This document shows, piece by piece, positions 46,636-57,259 of a stretch of DNA of 64,000 bases (positions are counted from its first letter, which is position 1; each line of letters opens with the position of its first letter). Source of the stretch: Epiperipatus broadwayi (taxonomy: Eukaryota; Onychophora; Udeonychophora; Euonychophora; Peripatidae); assembly GCA_028023455.1 (NCBI GenBank), contig JAQFVV010000020.1, positions 4,881,092-4,945,091 of the forward strand, read 5' to 3'. The notes beneath the pieces are model-generated. The model saw only the letters and a program-made list of their open reading frames with translations, did no database searches and had not been told where the DNA came from. Both the position numbers and the translations under genes were made by a program.

Positions 46636-46926
46636 GTTCTTATTTATTACTTATACCACTGGGGACTAGTTTTTTAGTTTGCTAAAATTTACATTATTTT
46701 CATTTTCCTATAAATAAAGCATGTTCTATTTATTATGAAAAATATGAAAATATGATCCTGCAGATTCTATATTATTTTCATGTTTCTATTTATTAAATTT
46801 ACTGACATGCATTTTATATCTTTGTTAAATAAATTGTTTTCATGAAAAAGAAATATTACCAAAATCACAGTTTTCTTTATGTTTGCCGTAATATCATATA
46901 AATACAATTTATCCAAACTTCAAACA

Positions 46927-47076
46927 CTTTTTTGAATATAATACAGAATTCTATAAGCAAAAAGAAGGATTGTTAATGGGAGGAGCTCTTAGTGCAATTT
47001 TAAGTAATATTTATATGAATGAATTTGATAAAAATATAACAGAAAATAAAAATGCTCCTTTGTTTTTAACAGATAT
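46927..47076 (+). pseudogene. Penelope reverse transcriptase, C-terminal half of the palm
   Basis: The plus-strand frame reads FYKQKEGLLMGGALSAILSN and IYMNEFD, the motif-B region of Penelope-type reverse transcriptases, which usually carry a G-x-x-M-G-x-x-L-S core. It ends at TAG (47077-47079). One base away the next frame reads RYVDDYLMIF, the catalytic YVDD box, and continues into the long ORF. So a one-base shift separates motif B from the catalytic box. Earlier motifs are missing: the element is truncated at 46.9 kb. Confidence 0.85.
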
Positions 47077-48012
47077 GTAGACGATTATTTAATGATTTTT
47101 AATAAAAGCCAAAGACAAATAAGCTGGTTTATTAATGATATTAATAAAATAGAAGAGAATATAAAATTTACAGTTGAGAAGGAAGAGAATAATAAAATTG
47201 CATATCTGGATATAATGTTTCAAAAGAAATCGATAGATAAAAAATGGTGTATTGAGACAAGTGTTTATAAAAAGAATAATATTGGTAACAAAATAACAAA
47301 TTGGTTTTCCAACATTGATAGGAAATATAAAATTAGTTGTATATATTCAAGAATATACAGAGCTGCAATGTATTGTTCAAGGAAAGAAGATTATAATATA
47401 CAAAAAGATTTAATAATCAATGAATTAAAAATGAATGGTTTCCCTGTATATATAATTAAAAGAAGTATTGGAAAAATAGAGTATAAGATAAATAAAAATG
47501 AAAAGAGTGAAGGAAAAAAGAAAGGTGAAGATAGATATATAGGAATAAAAACAAATAATAATATCATAGTGAATAAATTTAACAAAATTATAAAAAAGAT
47601 TAATAAAAGATACAAAAGAATAATTAATACAAAAATAGTTAATAAAAAAAGAGAAAACCTATTAAATTTGATAGATAACAAATATATAGGATATAATAAA
47701 GATAATAAAGAAATAATTAATGGAGTATATGTGATAAAATGCAAACAATGTCTAGATAGTGGGATTGATAACAAATATGTGGGAGAAACAAAAAATTCTA
47801 TAAAAACAAGACTAAAACAACATATGGCAGATAATAAATCACCACTATATATACATACAAAAGAAACAGGACACAAATTTACACAAAGTTCAATAAAAAT
47901 GAAGTTATATACAAAAAGTATTAAAGAAAAAAAAATAAAAGAAGCTATATTAATAAGAAAGATAAAACCAGAATTTAATAGAGATTCTGGGATTAGGATG
48001 AGATTGGTATAA
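47075..48012 (+). CDS. Penelope-like element protein, RT catalytic box to GIY-YIG endonuclease
   Basis: The largest open frame in the window. It is open from the YVDD box (codons around 47078-47090) to TAA at 48010; the first ATG is at 47092, giving 306 codons. After the catalytic box come the thumb-like region (YLDIMFQKK, SRIYRAAMYCSR) and a Lys/Asn-rich linker. A zinc-finger-like CKQC (about residue 216) precedes the GIY-YIG nuclease: GVYVIKC, KYVGET, the R-x-x-QH helix, TGHKF and a final KPEFN. GIY is here GVY and YIG is YVG, accepted variants in such families. In Penelope-like elements this nuclease nicks target DNA for reverse transcription. The frame has no stops, so this part decayed little, yet the 5' truncation makes the copy non-autonomous. 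The long minus-strand frame here is a shadow. Confidence 0.9.
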
Positions 48013-48971
48013 TTATTAAATAAGATATATAGAGGTAAATATGTAAAGAGATAATTGTTAATAAATAAGTTGGGGGTGATAAAAAATGTTAGGTTAAATA
48101 GGAGAATAAATTTGGGTATATTTATAGATATTAAATAATAAAAAATAATAATAAATAAATAAATTAATAAACTTAGCATAATATTTACATATAAAACAGT
48201 ATAAAATTTTTTTATAAGAATTATATAAAAATAATGATAAAAGTTAAAAATATATAAAAAAATATATATGTAAATAAAGTTGTAGGGTTTATATATATAA
48301 AAACATATAAAGAAGTATAATATAAATTTATGAGTATTATATAATAAAAGTTAAAGTGTAAAAAAATAAAATAAAAAAATATATATATAAATAAAGAGTT
48401 GTAGGGGATATATATTTAGTTTAAATAATATGTAATAGAGGGAGCTAGGGTATAAGATAATTTTTTGAAAAAAAGAAAAGATTTTTCATTATTTTATTTA
48501 GAAGATCAGAATAACCTTAGTAAGTGTAAAGATTATAAAGTTTATAGGTTTTAAATATTTAGCAATAATAAATATAAAATATTAATTTTAAAAGAAGAAT
48601 GAGTAAGAAAATAATAAATATGATTTAAAATTAAAAGAATTTTAGTTACTAATCATAAAATTTAAGTTTATGAAGAATACAGATAATTAGTAGATTGTTA
48701 ATAATAATAAAATAGATAATATTTAGATTAATAGTTGTCCTTGAATGTATATATGTATAAAGTTAAGAATACACATGTATAATTTATATTTATTTTTTAT
48801 TTATGTAGTACATTTTATTTTATATTAATTGTTTTATATGGGTTTGATTATTTATTTCAGGTTTTTAATATATATATTTTATGTTGTTTTTAGTTTTTTT
48901 ATTGTTTAAAAAATTTTTTTTATGGTGTTATTATATAGTTGTTTTTTTATTTTGTTCATTATATCATAGCT

Positions 48972-49000
48972 CTGAAGAAGACTGCAGGTCAGTCGAAACG
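48972..49000 (+). ncRNA. Penelope 3' hairpin motif CTGAAGAAG-stem-CGAAACG
   Basis: GACTG (48980-48984) pairs with CAGTC (48990-48994) around CAGGT. The words CTGAAGA and GAAAC flank the stem as in a hammerhead core, but an extra A sits before the stem and no stem I or UH site is found. I therefore treat it as a related-looking 3' structural motif, not a ribozyme. It recurs at 8.9 kb with a different but still paired stem (GATT/AATC) and in the SINE dimer at 46.4 kb. Confidence 0.6.
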
Positions 49001-49309
49001 TAGGTGTATGTACAAATAAAGTTTGCTAAAAAGTGTTTGAAGTTTGGATAAATTGTATAAAAAGAAATATATATATATTTTCTTAAGAAATAGGTTTTGT
49101 TGAAGGTGTGTTCATTGATATGTGATTCCATTTGACTTGTAAACTTCACACTCAAACAAGACTGAAAATAAACATAAAACTATGTTATTTTATGTAAAGT
49201 CACAATAAATATTTTAACAAATATTAAATGAATGCAATAATAAAGATTATGTGAAGATAATTTGTATTTATTTAATCTATTGTAAAGGATAGATAAACAA
49301 GAGAAGATT

Positions 49310-49640
49310 AGCCAATAAACATCACGTGACCACTACCTTTTAATGCTTGTGTACAACTGTTGTTAAAACAGGCAAAACTCACTATATATATCGCCACAAA
49401 ACAGCAAGCTAGAGTAATCAATGGATACCAAAAGGCTTGTGCTTAAAATCTCCATCTAGGTGCAGTGCTCTCAGATCCAAGGCTCCTCACTGACAAAGGC
49501 CATAAGCCAGAAACTAGTCTGGGGATATTGGATGAGTAGGCATTAGATGGGGATTTTATGCACAAGCCTTCTGGCATCCATTGATTACTCTAGCTTGCTG
49601 TGTGTGGCAATATATATAGTGTTTTGCCTGTTTTAAGAGG
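49310..49640. repeat. Family A hairpin with hammerhead between its arms
   Basis: An antisense half (49316-49460) faces a sense half (49456-49635). The arms share 'aaacaggcaaaac' and complement, 'gagtaatcaatggat' and complement, and 'ggcttgtgc' and complement. The ribozyme lies near the centre: stem I ATCCAA/TTGGAT plus TCCTCA/TGGGGA, then the core CTGACAA (49490-49496), with the essential G changed to A. The remaining motifs (GAAAC, GTC) are intact. Confidence 0.85.
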
Positions 49641-49644
49641 AGAT

Positions 49645-50935
49645 TAGCAAAGAAAGCATGATATGGCAACTTATGAAACTTGTAAATTATATTTTGTTGT
49701 TAATATTGAAAATTTTGACATATTCTAAATGCTTTTATATTGTGCATATATATAGAAAATACTACAGATGGAGTATTGATGCTTTAATATTGTTATCTTA
49801 TATGTTCATAAAGTTACACATTCTCATAAATAAGCTGCATGTAATTATAACAATGCTTCTTACATATCTTTTATTTAAAAGCTGACTCTAGGTTTAAATG
49901 CAGAATGAGAAAAAATCCTAAATTTCAAACAGGATCCAGATTTGTCTTTCAAGTAACCAACCAATAGCTAACTCATTTAACAATCCAGTTACTAGTCACC
50001 AAATGTATATCTAGATATTCTTAGCTAGGGGATAAAAAATTATAAGAACCTATATCATTTGGGTGTTGGCAAGTGAAGTGAATAATGCTTTTACCTCATT
50101 ATTTTATGGAAATGTAGGAGGGATAAAGAACTATAAATTTGGATTTTAGCTTGAACTTTCACTGTGTATATATACATTTTTAAATGTTATATTAATAAAT
50201 TCTAATAGTTTATTTTAAATCTAAAGTATGTGATAAAAAAATAATTCACAAATAATAATTTTAATTGGAAAAACATAAAACTTGATAACATTTCTTCATC
50301 GGGATATATTTTATAGAAAATTTCTTCTGTTAAAGCTGAGGTTTATCTTAATCTTGTATTTTTTAAAAGGAAATGTAATTCCATTTTAAAGGTATTTTTT
50401 GTACTTTAAATAATTGAATTTTATAAAACTTTGTAGAAAAAAAGAAACTAAAAAAATCTTTAGATTAAAAAGGTTATATAAAAATAATAGTAAAATGATA
50501 TTTAATTTTTACTTAAAATTAATTTACAAATCTTTATATATTATTTTAGTACTATAATTTATTATGTTGAGAAAATTCTTTCTGTGAAGTATACTTTATT
50601 TGCTTTGAGCCAACAGTTTATTTCTAATACTGCTTCAGATTTGAAAATGAGTAACGTAGAAACAGATCATTTTACTTTTAAGGCCTTAATAATGAAATTC
50701 AATAAGTTGTACATCAAATTTTATTGTAATTTGATTTAGTCAATTACTAAGCTGTTGAAGATAAATAATATGGTAGAAGTACCCTTTTATCCTTAATGTA
50801 CAGTTCATCAATAATACATATAAGATAATAAATTACATCAAATAAAATTATTGTTACTATAGGAACGATTACATAAGTAAATCAAAAAGAAATTTACCTA
50901 AAATACCATATTCCTTTTAATGCATAAGAATAGCT
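49645..50935. other. No gene seen
   Basis: AT-rich. Short frames present here appear to be chance. No repeat family placed. Confidence 0.5.
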
Positions 50936-50943
50936 AGTAATTA

Positions 50944-51027
50944 TATGTCAAATGCGTTGACCAGGAAGCGAACCCGGGCCAGCTGCTTGGAAGGCAGCTA
51001 CGCTAACCACTAGGCCACCAACGCTTG
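50944..51027 (-). repeat. tRNA-Gly-like SINE with 11-bp target-site duplication
   Basis: Antisense copy with anticodon arm CTGCCTTCCAAGCAG, A box region 'ggtggcctagtggttag' and B box GGGTTCGCTTCC. The tail 'aacgcatttgacata' lacks a long A run. AGTAATTATAT occurs at both flanks (50936-50946, overlapping the tail, and 51028-51038). Confidence 0.92.
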
Positions 51028-51599
51028 AGTAATTATATTTATTAAATTAGAAATCACAAAAGGTCAGAAATTAAATTATGTATGTACTTCTAGTTTTTAT
51101 AAATTTATTTAAATGCACATTGATGATTACGTAAGTAATATTTACTAAAGCTGTAACCTCAAAAATGTGCGCTTAAAAATACGATAGTAGGGACCTCTAC
51201 AGGTCATAACCACAAGCTTACGTTTTTGTAATTTTTTGTTGTATAAAACAAATTAATATATTTTTATTATAATGATGATAGTTACTTCTTTCATTCTTGA
51301 TTTATTAACTTGCAAGCACTGATAAAAGATTCCACGTAGATGTATAAATAACTATGGAAAAGGCTTATGTTTAATCCTTTGTTACTATTATTTAGAATGT
51401 TGGCAGTTTATCTATTAACAAAATAGATTGTCTGGTAGAGATGTCAGACTCTGGAGAGTGAAAGTTCTCATATCGAGTGAAAGTCCTTATATCGATTTTG
51501 GTCCTGGCACTGCTATTGCTTGGACTTCTTTTAAACCCTCAAGCAATAACGTACTATTAATAGCAAAATATTATTAAGCAAGCTGCAAAAATTCAATTC

Positions 51600-54200
51600 A
51601 GGAGAACTATTCTCCCATGACTTTACTAAATCCTTCAATTTTACTATGTGGCTGATAAATTCCATTTATGAAGTTGATGAGCACATCAACCATGATTTGA
51701 CCTAAATCTATTGATGAGATTCCTTCCATTTAGCTTTATTATTGGATCTGAAAAAAAAGAAATTTATTTCCAAATATGATAAGAATTGAATTTTTTAACC
51801 CATAATTTTTCCATTGTAGATTCTTTGTTGAACATTTAAAAATGGGATCTTATTTTGAGAGGAATCGTAAGTAGTGAAACTATGTCTTGAGTTATTGCAA
51901 ATCTAATCTGCTTAACAGCTTTTTATAGATTTTTTGTAAAGCAACTTCTCTTTTGATATCTGTAGAGAAGTATTTGAAAGAACAAAAAGCTGTTGTAAAG
52001 GAATGAAACTGGATGTACCACCCATAATATTTTTCATTGCAATATTTATGTGAATAAAAAAAAATTTAGCTTGGAATATTTTTTTTAAACATGAGCACAA
52101 TATTTACTGGGAGAATACATTAGCGTTAAAGAAACTGTCTGCAAAGTATTTTTCAAAGAGATAATTCCTAGAAATTAATTTTGATCTAAGGTTAGCTAAA
52201 TAAAGAAAATGTTAAATTACAATACAAAATTATTCCTAAATAATAAGGAGGAGAATAGTGTTTTAATCTATTATTTCAAAAGATAATAATCAGAAGATGA
52301 GATGCTTAGATGATAATTTAAGTATTCTGTCTCCATTTGATTTTTTCTTAGTTTTTGAAAGACATTTCCAATCTTTTCATATCCTTATTGAGAAACTTTT
52401 CTATTTCAAAAAGAAATTTTATTTTAGAAGTCACAATAATATCAACAATATAAATAAACTTCATGCATCGTGTTTCTGGAAGAGCACTGATAAATATAAT
52501 AAATAAAAGAAGCTGAAAAAACTGAATTTTTTGACAGATTGATTTATAAAATTTTGAACTAATTGATTATCATTTATTGTTGTTTGAATTTTCCTATCAG
52601 AGAGCATCTTATCAAAAACTTTTAGAAAAAGAACATTTTCCCAAACAACATCACAACTGAGATTAGATCAATAAAAGATAGCACTAGTACTTTATTTTAA
52701 AATCTTTTTTTAGTGTGAGTTGTTAAAGATAAAACTTGTTTTACAACAGCTTCTTTCTGGATTAAACTTTATTTTACTCCATAAGTATTGACTCTCAATT
52801 ACTGAAAAAAATATTATTCATATGATTTCTTTAAAAAGCTTTTAGAGAACACCTAATAATGATATTGGGAAGTAATTTTTTGAATCATAGCTAGGTTTAT
52901 TTGGTTTTAAAATTGATATAATTTTGCTCTTATGTCAATATTTTGGAATTGTTTCTAGATGAATAATGTTATTAAATAGTTTTGCCAACCATGCTTTGGC
53001 TTTAGATCCTAAATTTATTAAAAACTCTGAAAGTATGTTATCTCCCCCCAGGGAATTTTTCTAGTTAAGACAATCAAGGGCAAATTCAAATTTATGAATA
53101 CTTATAGAGTTTATTAGATTGGTATTGATGGAACATTGTCAAAAAAAAGTTTGAAATTCTATTCCAATGATGTTTTTTTTTTCATTTTATCAATCTTAGA
53201 TTTAGAAGTTTGACATATAATATTGGTTAGCAGTAATAGATCTTTTTTAGTTGCCAAAATTTTATAAAAGTGACTAAATCTTATGATTAGATTTTGCTTC
53301 TCCATATTCTCTCTCCACTTTTTCTGGCATCATCCAGTGATTTTATAACTTTGTCAGAATTTATTAGACAAAAGTTGACTAAAGAATTCCTTTCAGGACT
53401 CGGGAGGAATAAAGTCTGGCAGCTGTTATTATGAGTTTGTTAAACCTATCATAACAATAGAAAATTGGAGAGATTCTATTAATATTTTCTTCAGGATATC
53501 TAATACTTCACAAAGGTCTGTTTTTTAAAAAAATTCTATCATGAAATAGGATAACTGTCAATTATAGGAATAAGGATTCCAAACAATTGTACTTGGTTTA
53601 TGTTAATTATGGGTGAAATGATTCAATATCAGTAGTTCAACGGATATTGGTAACCTTTTTTTGTTAAAAACAAAACATAAATTAGAAGTTGTTTCTGTTT
53701 AACTTTCTGCATAAATGGAAAGCTCTTTGTTTAGTTTCTTTACCATTCTATAATATTTCCAAAAATCTTCATCATCAATATGATTCAAAACATTAATACT
53801 TTTGATATCTTCCTTCAGTGTCTACTTTTCACATTTATATCTAATTATAGAAAGTACTATATTTTGAAAAATTAATTCTGATCTTTATTTTGAAAGATAT
53901 GTCTCTACTACTTCTAAGTCTTTTTCATAAATTTTGTATTAAAACTATTTCAAAGTCATTCTGTGATCAATTATTTGATGATAATAAATGTTCAAAAAAA
54001 ATCCAAATCAAGTTTTAAATCATTTTCTTCTCTTATTCCATCTGGTTGATGAATTAATTTCATTCTGAATTACCAATAATGTTGACAAAGGTATGCTTAT
54101 AAACATCAGAGTAACCAAGAATAGATGGATTCCTTTAGAATAGGTGGATTCAATTAAGATTCACTCTATTCTTGATCCTTTGTTCAACATTTAGAGTGCT
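51600..54200 (-). pseudogene. LINE ORF2 relic, reverse transcriptase, antisense (LINE B)
   Basis: On the minus strand, about 53020-52860 reads NILSEFLINLGSKAKAWLAK, then ETIPKY and, after stops, ILKPNKPSYDSKNYFPISLL. This is the motif 1-2 region (K-P-x-K...NYRPISLL) of a non-LTR reverse transcriptase. About 52760-52560 reads NPERSCCKTSFIF and, in the motif A zone, SNLSCDVVW and FLKVFDKMLSDRKIQ. Many stops and frame changes. The 53.3-53.5 kb part (SAARLYSS) fits the segment before the palm. It decays beyond recognition below about 52.3 kb. Confidence 0.7.
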
Positions 54201-54240
54201 TTTAAATCATAGTCTAGGGACAGTGGTCTACTCCTATTGT

Positions 54241-54242
54241 TT

Positions 54243-54274
<32 letters not shown>
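54241..54274 (+). repeat. CA/TA dinucleotide microsatellite
   Basis: About ten AC units pass into a short AT run. Confidence 0.97.
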
Positions 54275-54399
54275 CTTAGTTTGTATTTGTAATTCAAGTT
54301 TGCATATTTTTGTTCATTTGCTTAAAGTGGTTTGTTTCTTTTTTATAATCTAAAGTTGAATGTGCTTTTGGGATATATGTGTAGCTATAATCATATTTT

Positions 54400-57250
54400 T
54401 GGCATTCAAGAATTAGTATTAGAGTTAGGGTTCACTAATCCTAATCTATGTTTGTCACCTTCCAATATGACTGATCCAAGTCCCTATTCAATATAAAACT
54501 GAATATATTAAGTAATTGCATTGCTTTATTGTTCAGGATTTCATAACAGGTTTTAGTGCTGGAAATGCCAGAGTAGGAATTGATTTGGGAACCGTATACT
54601 TCAGAGTTTAATACTTTACCATCGCTCACATATATGGGGTCCAATCTAACTATTTTACTAATATAGAAGCAAAGATTAATTTTCAAAAATTATAAAGCAG
54701 TAAGTTTTAAAATTTAACATGGTTAATGGAATTAAAAGTTTTACTACAATTAATAAATTACATCATGAATTATTCAAATGTACATCAATAGATGTATTTT
54801 GTTCTCACTAATTTTTTCAAACTAGTTTCTGCATATGGCAGTTTTTTTTTTTGCAAGGCTCTAATGGGTCCTAAATATATGGATTGCATTTTGATCTCTA
54901 TTTCACTTCTAAACAGTTATAAAAATTGAAAATAATATTATGGCAAATACATGTTCTTGTTTAATGCTAGTTTTCATTTGAAATGCATCCGATTTTTCAT
55001 CTGCAATTATATACTTCCAATCTTTCCACCATGTAAAAGCTGTATAATATATTTAATATATTTTGCTAGCTAAGTAACTATTTTCAACAATGCCATTGAC
55101 ATGTTTGATTAATTAAATCAAATGCCTTGACAAAATCAATAAAAGCAATGCATAAATCAGGGATCCCCATTACGTGTGCCTGCCACTATCTGAATATGAT
55201 AAAAAATGATTTATCTGATATAAATAAATTTAATTTTTAAATTTTTTTATAAATTATTGTATTATATTGTAATCAAATTGTAGGGCATACTATACTTTTA
55301 CAGCATAAAAGAGTCTATCTCTCAGACTGCCAAGTGCAATATTTCTTTGTGGACTGCACTAGCCCAGTGAAGAACATCTTGATGATTGCTTATGAGTAGG
55401 AATATCATCATACTCCCTTAATTATGAAGCAATTGCCTATGAAGTGCAGTGCCAAAGATCACATTGACTTGTAATATTATATATAATTTAGTAATTTACA
55501 TAAAAATATAAATGTTAATTATATGTTAAAATTTTATTTTTGAAATAAATATTTTTTTTATACATTATGTGTATTATTAACAATATCCAACTATAAATTT
55601 ACGCTGAAAAATAAATGGTGCCCATGACCTGGCTGGTATTATAGAATGTGCTCTTAAGCCAAAAAGGTTGGGGACCGCTGGCATAAATCATTCTTTTGTT
55701 CTCACTATTTTTCTTGAATTTGCCTGGCAACAAAAACTATATCTATGCTGTTTCTTGATTTTCTAAAATCACAAAGATTCTCTGGTAATCCCTCATCTAT
55801 GACTGTAAGCAACTTATACAAAAAAATTCTTGATAATATCTTTTAATGATATTCCACAATAGTTATTACAAAATTGTTTATTCATTCTATTTTTAAAAAT
55901 TGGAATAATGGACACATCCTTAAAACAGGTGATACAATTTCATGGGTTCATATATTCCTCAAAAATTAAATTTTTTTGAATATACCATATTTTTAAGTTG
56001 CTCCAGGTATTTCATCAAGACTTTTCACCTTTCCATTTTTAATATTATAAAGAGTTGTTTTAACTATAGCTTCATCCAAATCTATATCAGTCATCATCTT
56101 AATTCTTGTACCATTATTTAAAAGATTTAAAATACTTTGTTACCAGTTCAAAACACTGATAGAATTATGACGTCATCTTCCAAGTTCAAATGTTGCTTTT
56201 AGAACATGAAACATAATCTAAAATGACCACAATCAGTGTATACCTACATCTTCTTTGCGATTTTAATCTATCAAACATTTTTTAAGACTTTTGTCAGTCA
56301 TTGACATTCTACATTCAGATCTCAATATTTGTTATAAAATTTCACATTTAATTTATAATTCTTACATGTATAAAATGCCACGTTTTGTAAAATCAAAATA
56401 CTACTAATAAGATCACTGTCAGAATTTCAATTATAATTATTCTTTTTAGCAAAATTCCAAAAAATATCTATACCTCAGTAATATGGCAATCCTGAAAATC
56501 CAAATTAGCAATTTTAGGGCTTTAATAGCTGTTGAAATTTATTATCTATTGTAGATATATGTAAAAAATGGTTATCAATTTTCTTGGGAATATTACTGAA
56601 ATAAGACCTATTTTTTAAAAAAATTATCAATTTAATCTTGGAGTATGCTAATCTATGACCTGTTCAACAATCTGTACTTGTAAGGATTCATGGAATGTGA
56701 ACTGCTCTTGTATTCCAACTCCTATCTATAGAATGTCATTGTTTGGAATATTGATGCATCCATGTTTCTGTATAGTGATTTTTCTCTTGAAACAAAATGT
56801 TTGTGATAATCAATCTATATGTTGAGCAAAAATTCAAAAACAGCGGGCCGTGGAATTTACAATACCAATGGCATTACTTTCAACACTTTTGGCCAAAATC
56901 TATTATTTATATCAGCATGTGCATTAAAGTCTCCTAGAAAAAAAAAATGGTATTGCTGTAATTATTCTCTGCAGCAACGAATAACAGATTTCTTTCTCTA
57001 AATTGTCTAATTATAATATTGGAACATAAGCACTAATAAAATGTGCTCTACTAGAATTATTCAAAAAAGTTTGAATACCATTTATCTTTAACTGATACAA
57101 TGAAAATCTCCAAAAATATAAGATACTAGTATTTACAGCAAATCTACTATCATACATTTTTCTTTCACTGACTGATCAGTTCTTTCAAAAAACTTGTAGC
57201 CATTCATTTGTTTTATTAATATGAAATCTTGAAAACTGCTTGGCCACTGA
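54400..57250 (-). pseudogene. LINE ORF2 with endonuclease and reverse transcriptase (LINE A), split by hAT
   Basis: The minus strand reads, in order: HFISAYVPIL (57020-56990); FLGDFNAHADINNRFW (56940-56886), the GDFN motif of an APE-type endonuclease; NHYTETWMHQ and TGHRLAYSKIKL; IDLDEAIVKTTLYNIKNGK (56090); and CDFRKSRNSIDIVFVARQ (55775-55710). The catalytic segment IAFIDFVKAFDLIN (55150-55100) follows the hAT insertion. A diverged C-terminal frame lies at 54441-54686. Several stops and shifts. The motifs (FRKxRxSxDxxFxARQ, FxDFxKAFD) match a LINE group common in animal genomes. Confidence 0.82.
55158..55680. mobile_element. hAT-type non-autonomous DNA transposon, 523 bp
   Basis: The ends read CAGGGATCCCCA (55158-55169) and, on the other strand, CAGCGGTCCCCAACC (55680-55666). 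These are imperfect terminal inverted repeats of the CAGnGnTCCCCA type known from hAT elements. An exact 8-bp target duplication, GCATAAAT, flanks it (55150-55157 and 55681-55688), the length typical of hAT. The interior has no transposase frame. It lies inside LINE A, between the fingers motif and the catalytic aspartate segment. Confidence 0.92.
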
Positions 57251-57259
57251 TGAAGTCCT

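Larger units (their letters stand above)
46902..49058 (+). mobile_element. Penelope-like element, 5'-truncated, with 31-bp inverted ends
   Basis: The span runs from the reverse-transcriptase relic to just past the 3' hairpin. Bases 46902-46932 are an exact reverse complement of 49028-49058. The left copy lies in coding sequence. The 3' region has CTGAAGAAG, a stem and CGAAACG (48972-49000), followed by 'acaaataaag'. About 0.95 kb of very AT-rich 3' UTR separates this from the stop codon. Confidence 0.75.

Noticed and set aside
47391-48179. 262-codon minus-strand frame opposite the Penelope ORF
   Set aside because: It is a hydrophobic mirror of the Lys/Asn-rich Penelope coding strand. The opposite frame has recognisable GIY-YIG motifs, so this one is a shadow.
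48972-49000. Hammerhead ribozyme at the Penelope 3' end
   Set aside because: The CTGAAGA and GAAAC words are present, but an extra A precedes stem II and no stem I or UH cleavage site could be found.
51425-51510. tRNA-like sequence 'ggtagagatgtcagactctgg'
   Set aside because: A- and B-box-like words are present but the arms do not pair and no tail or target duplication was seen.
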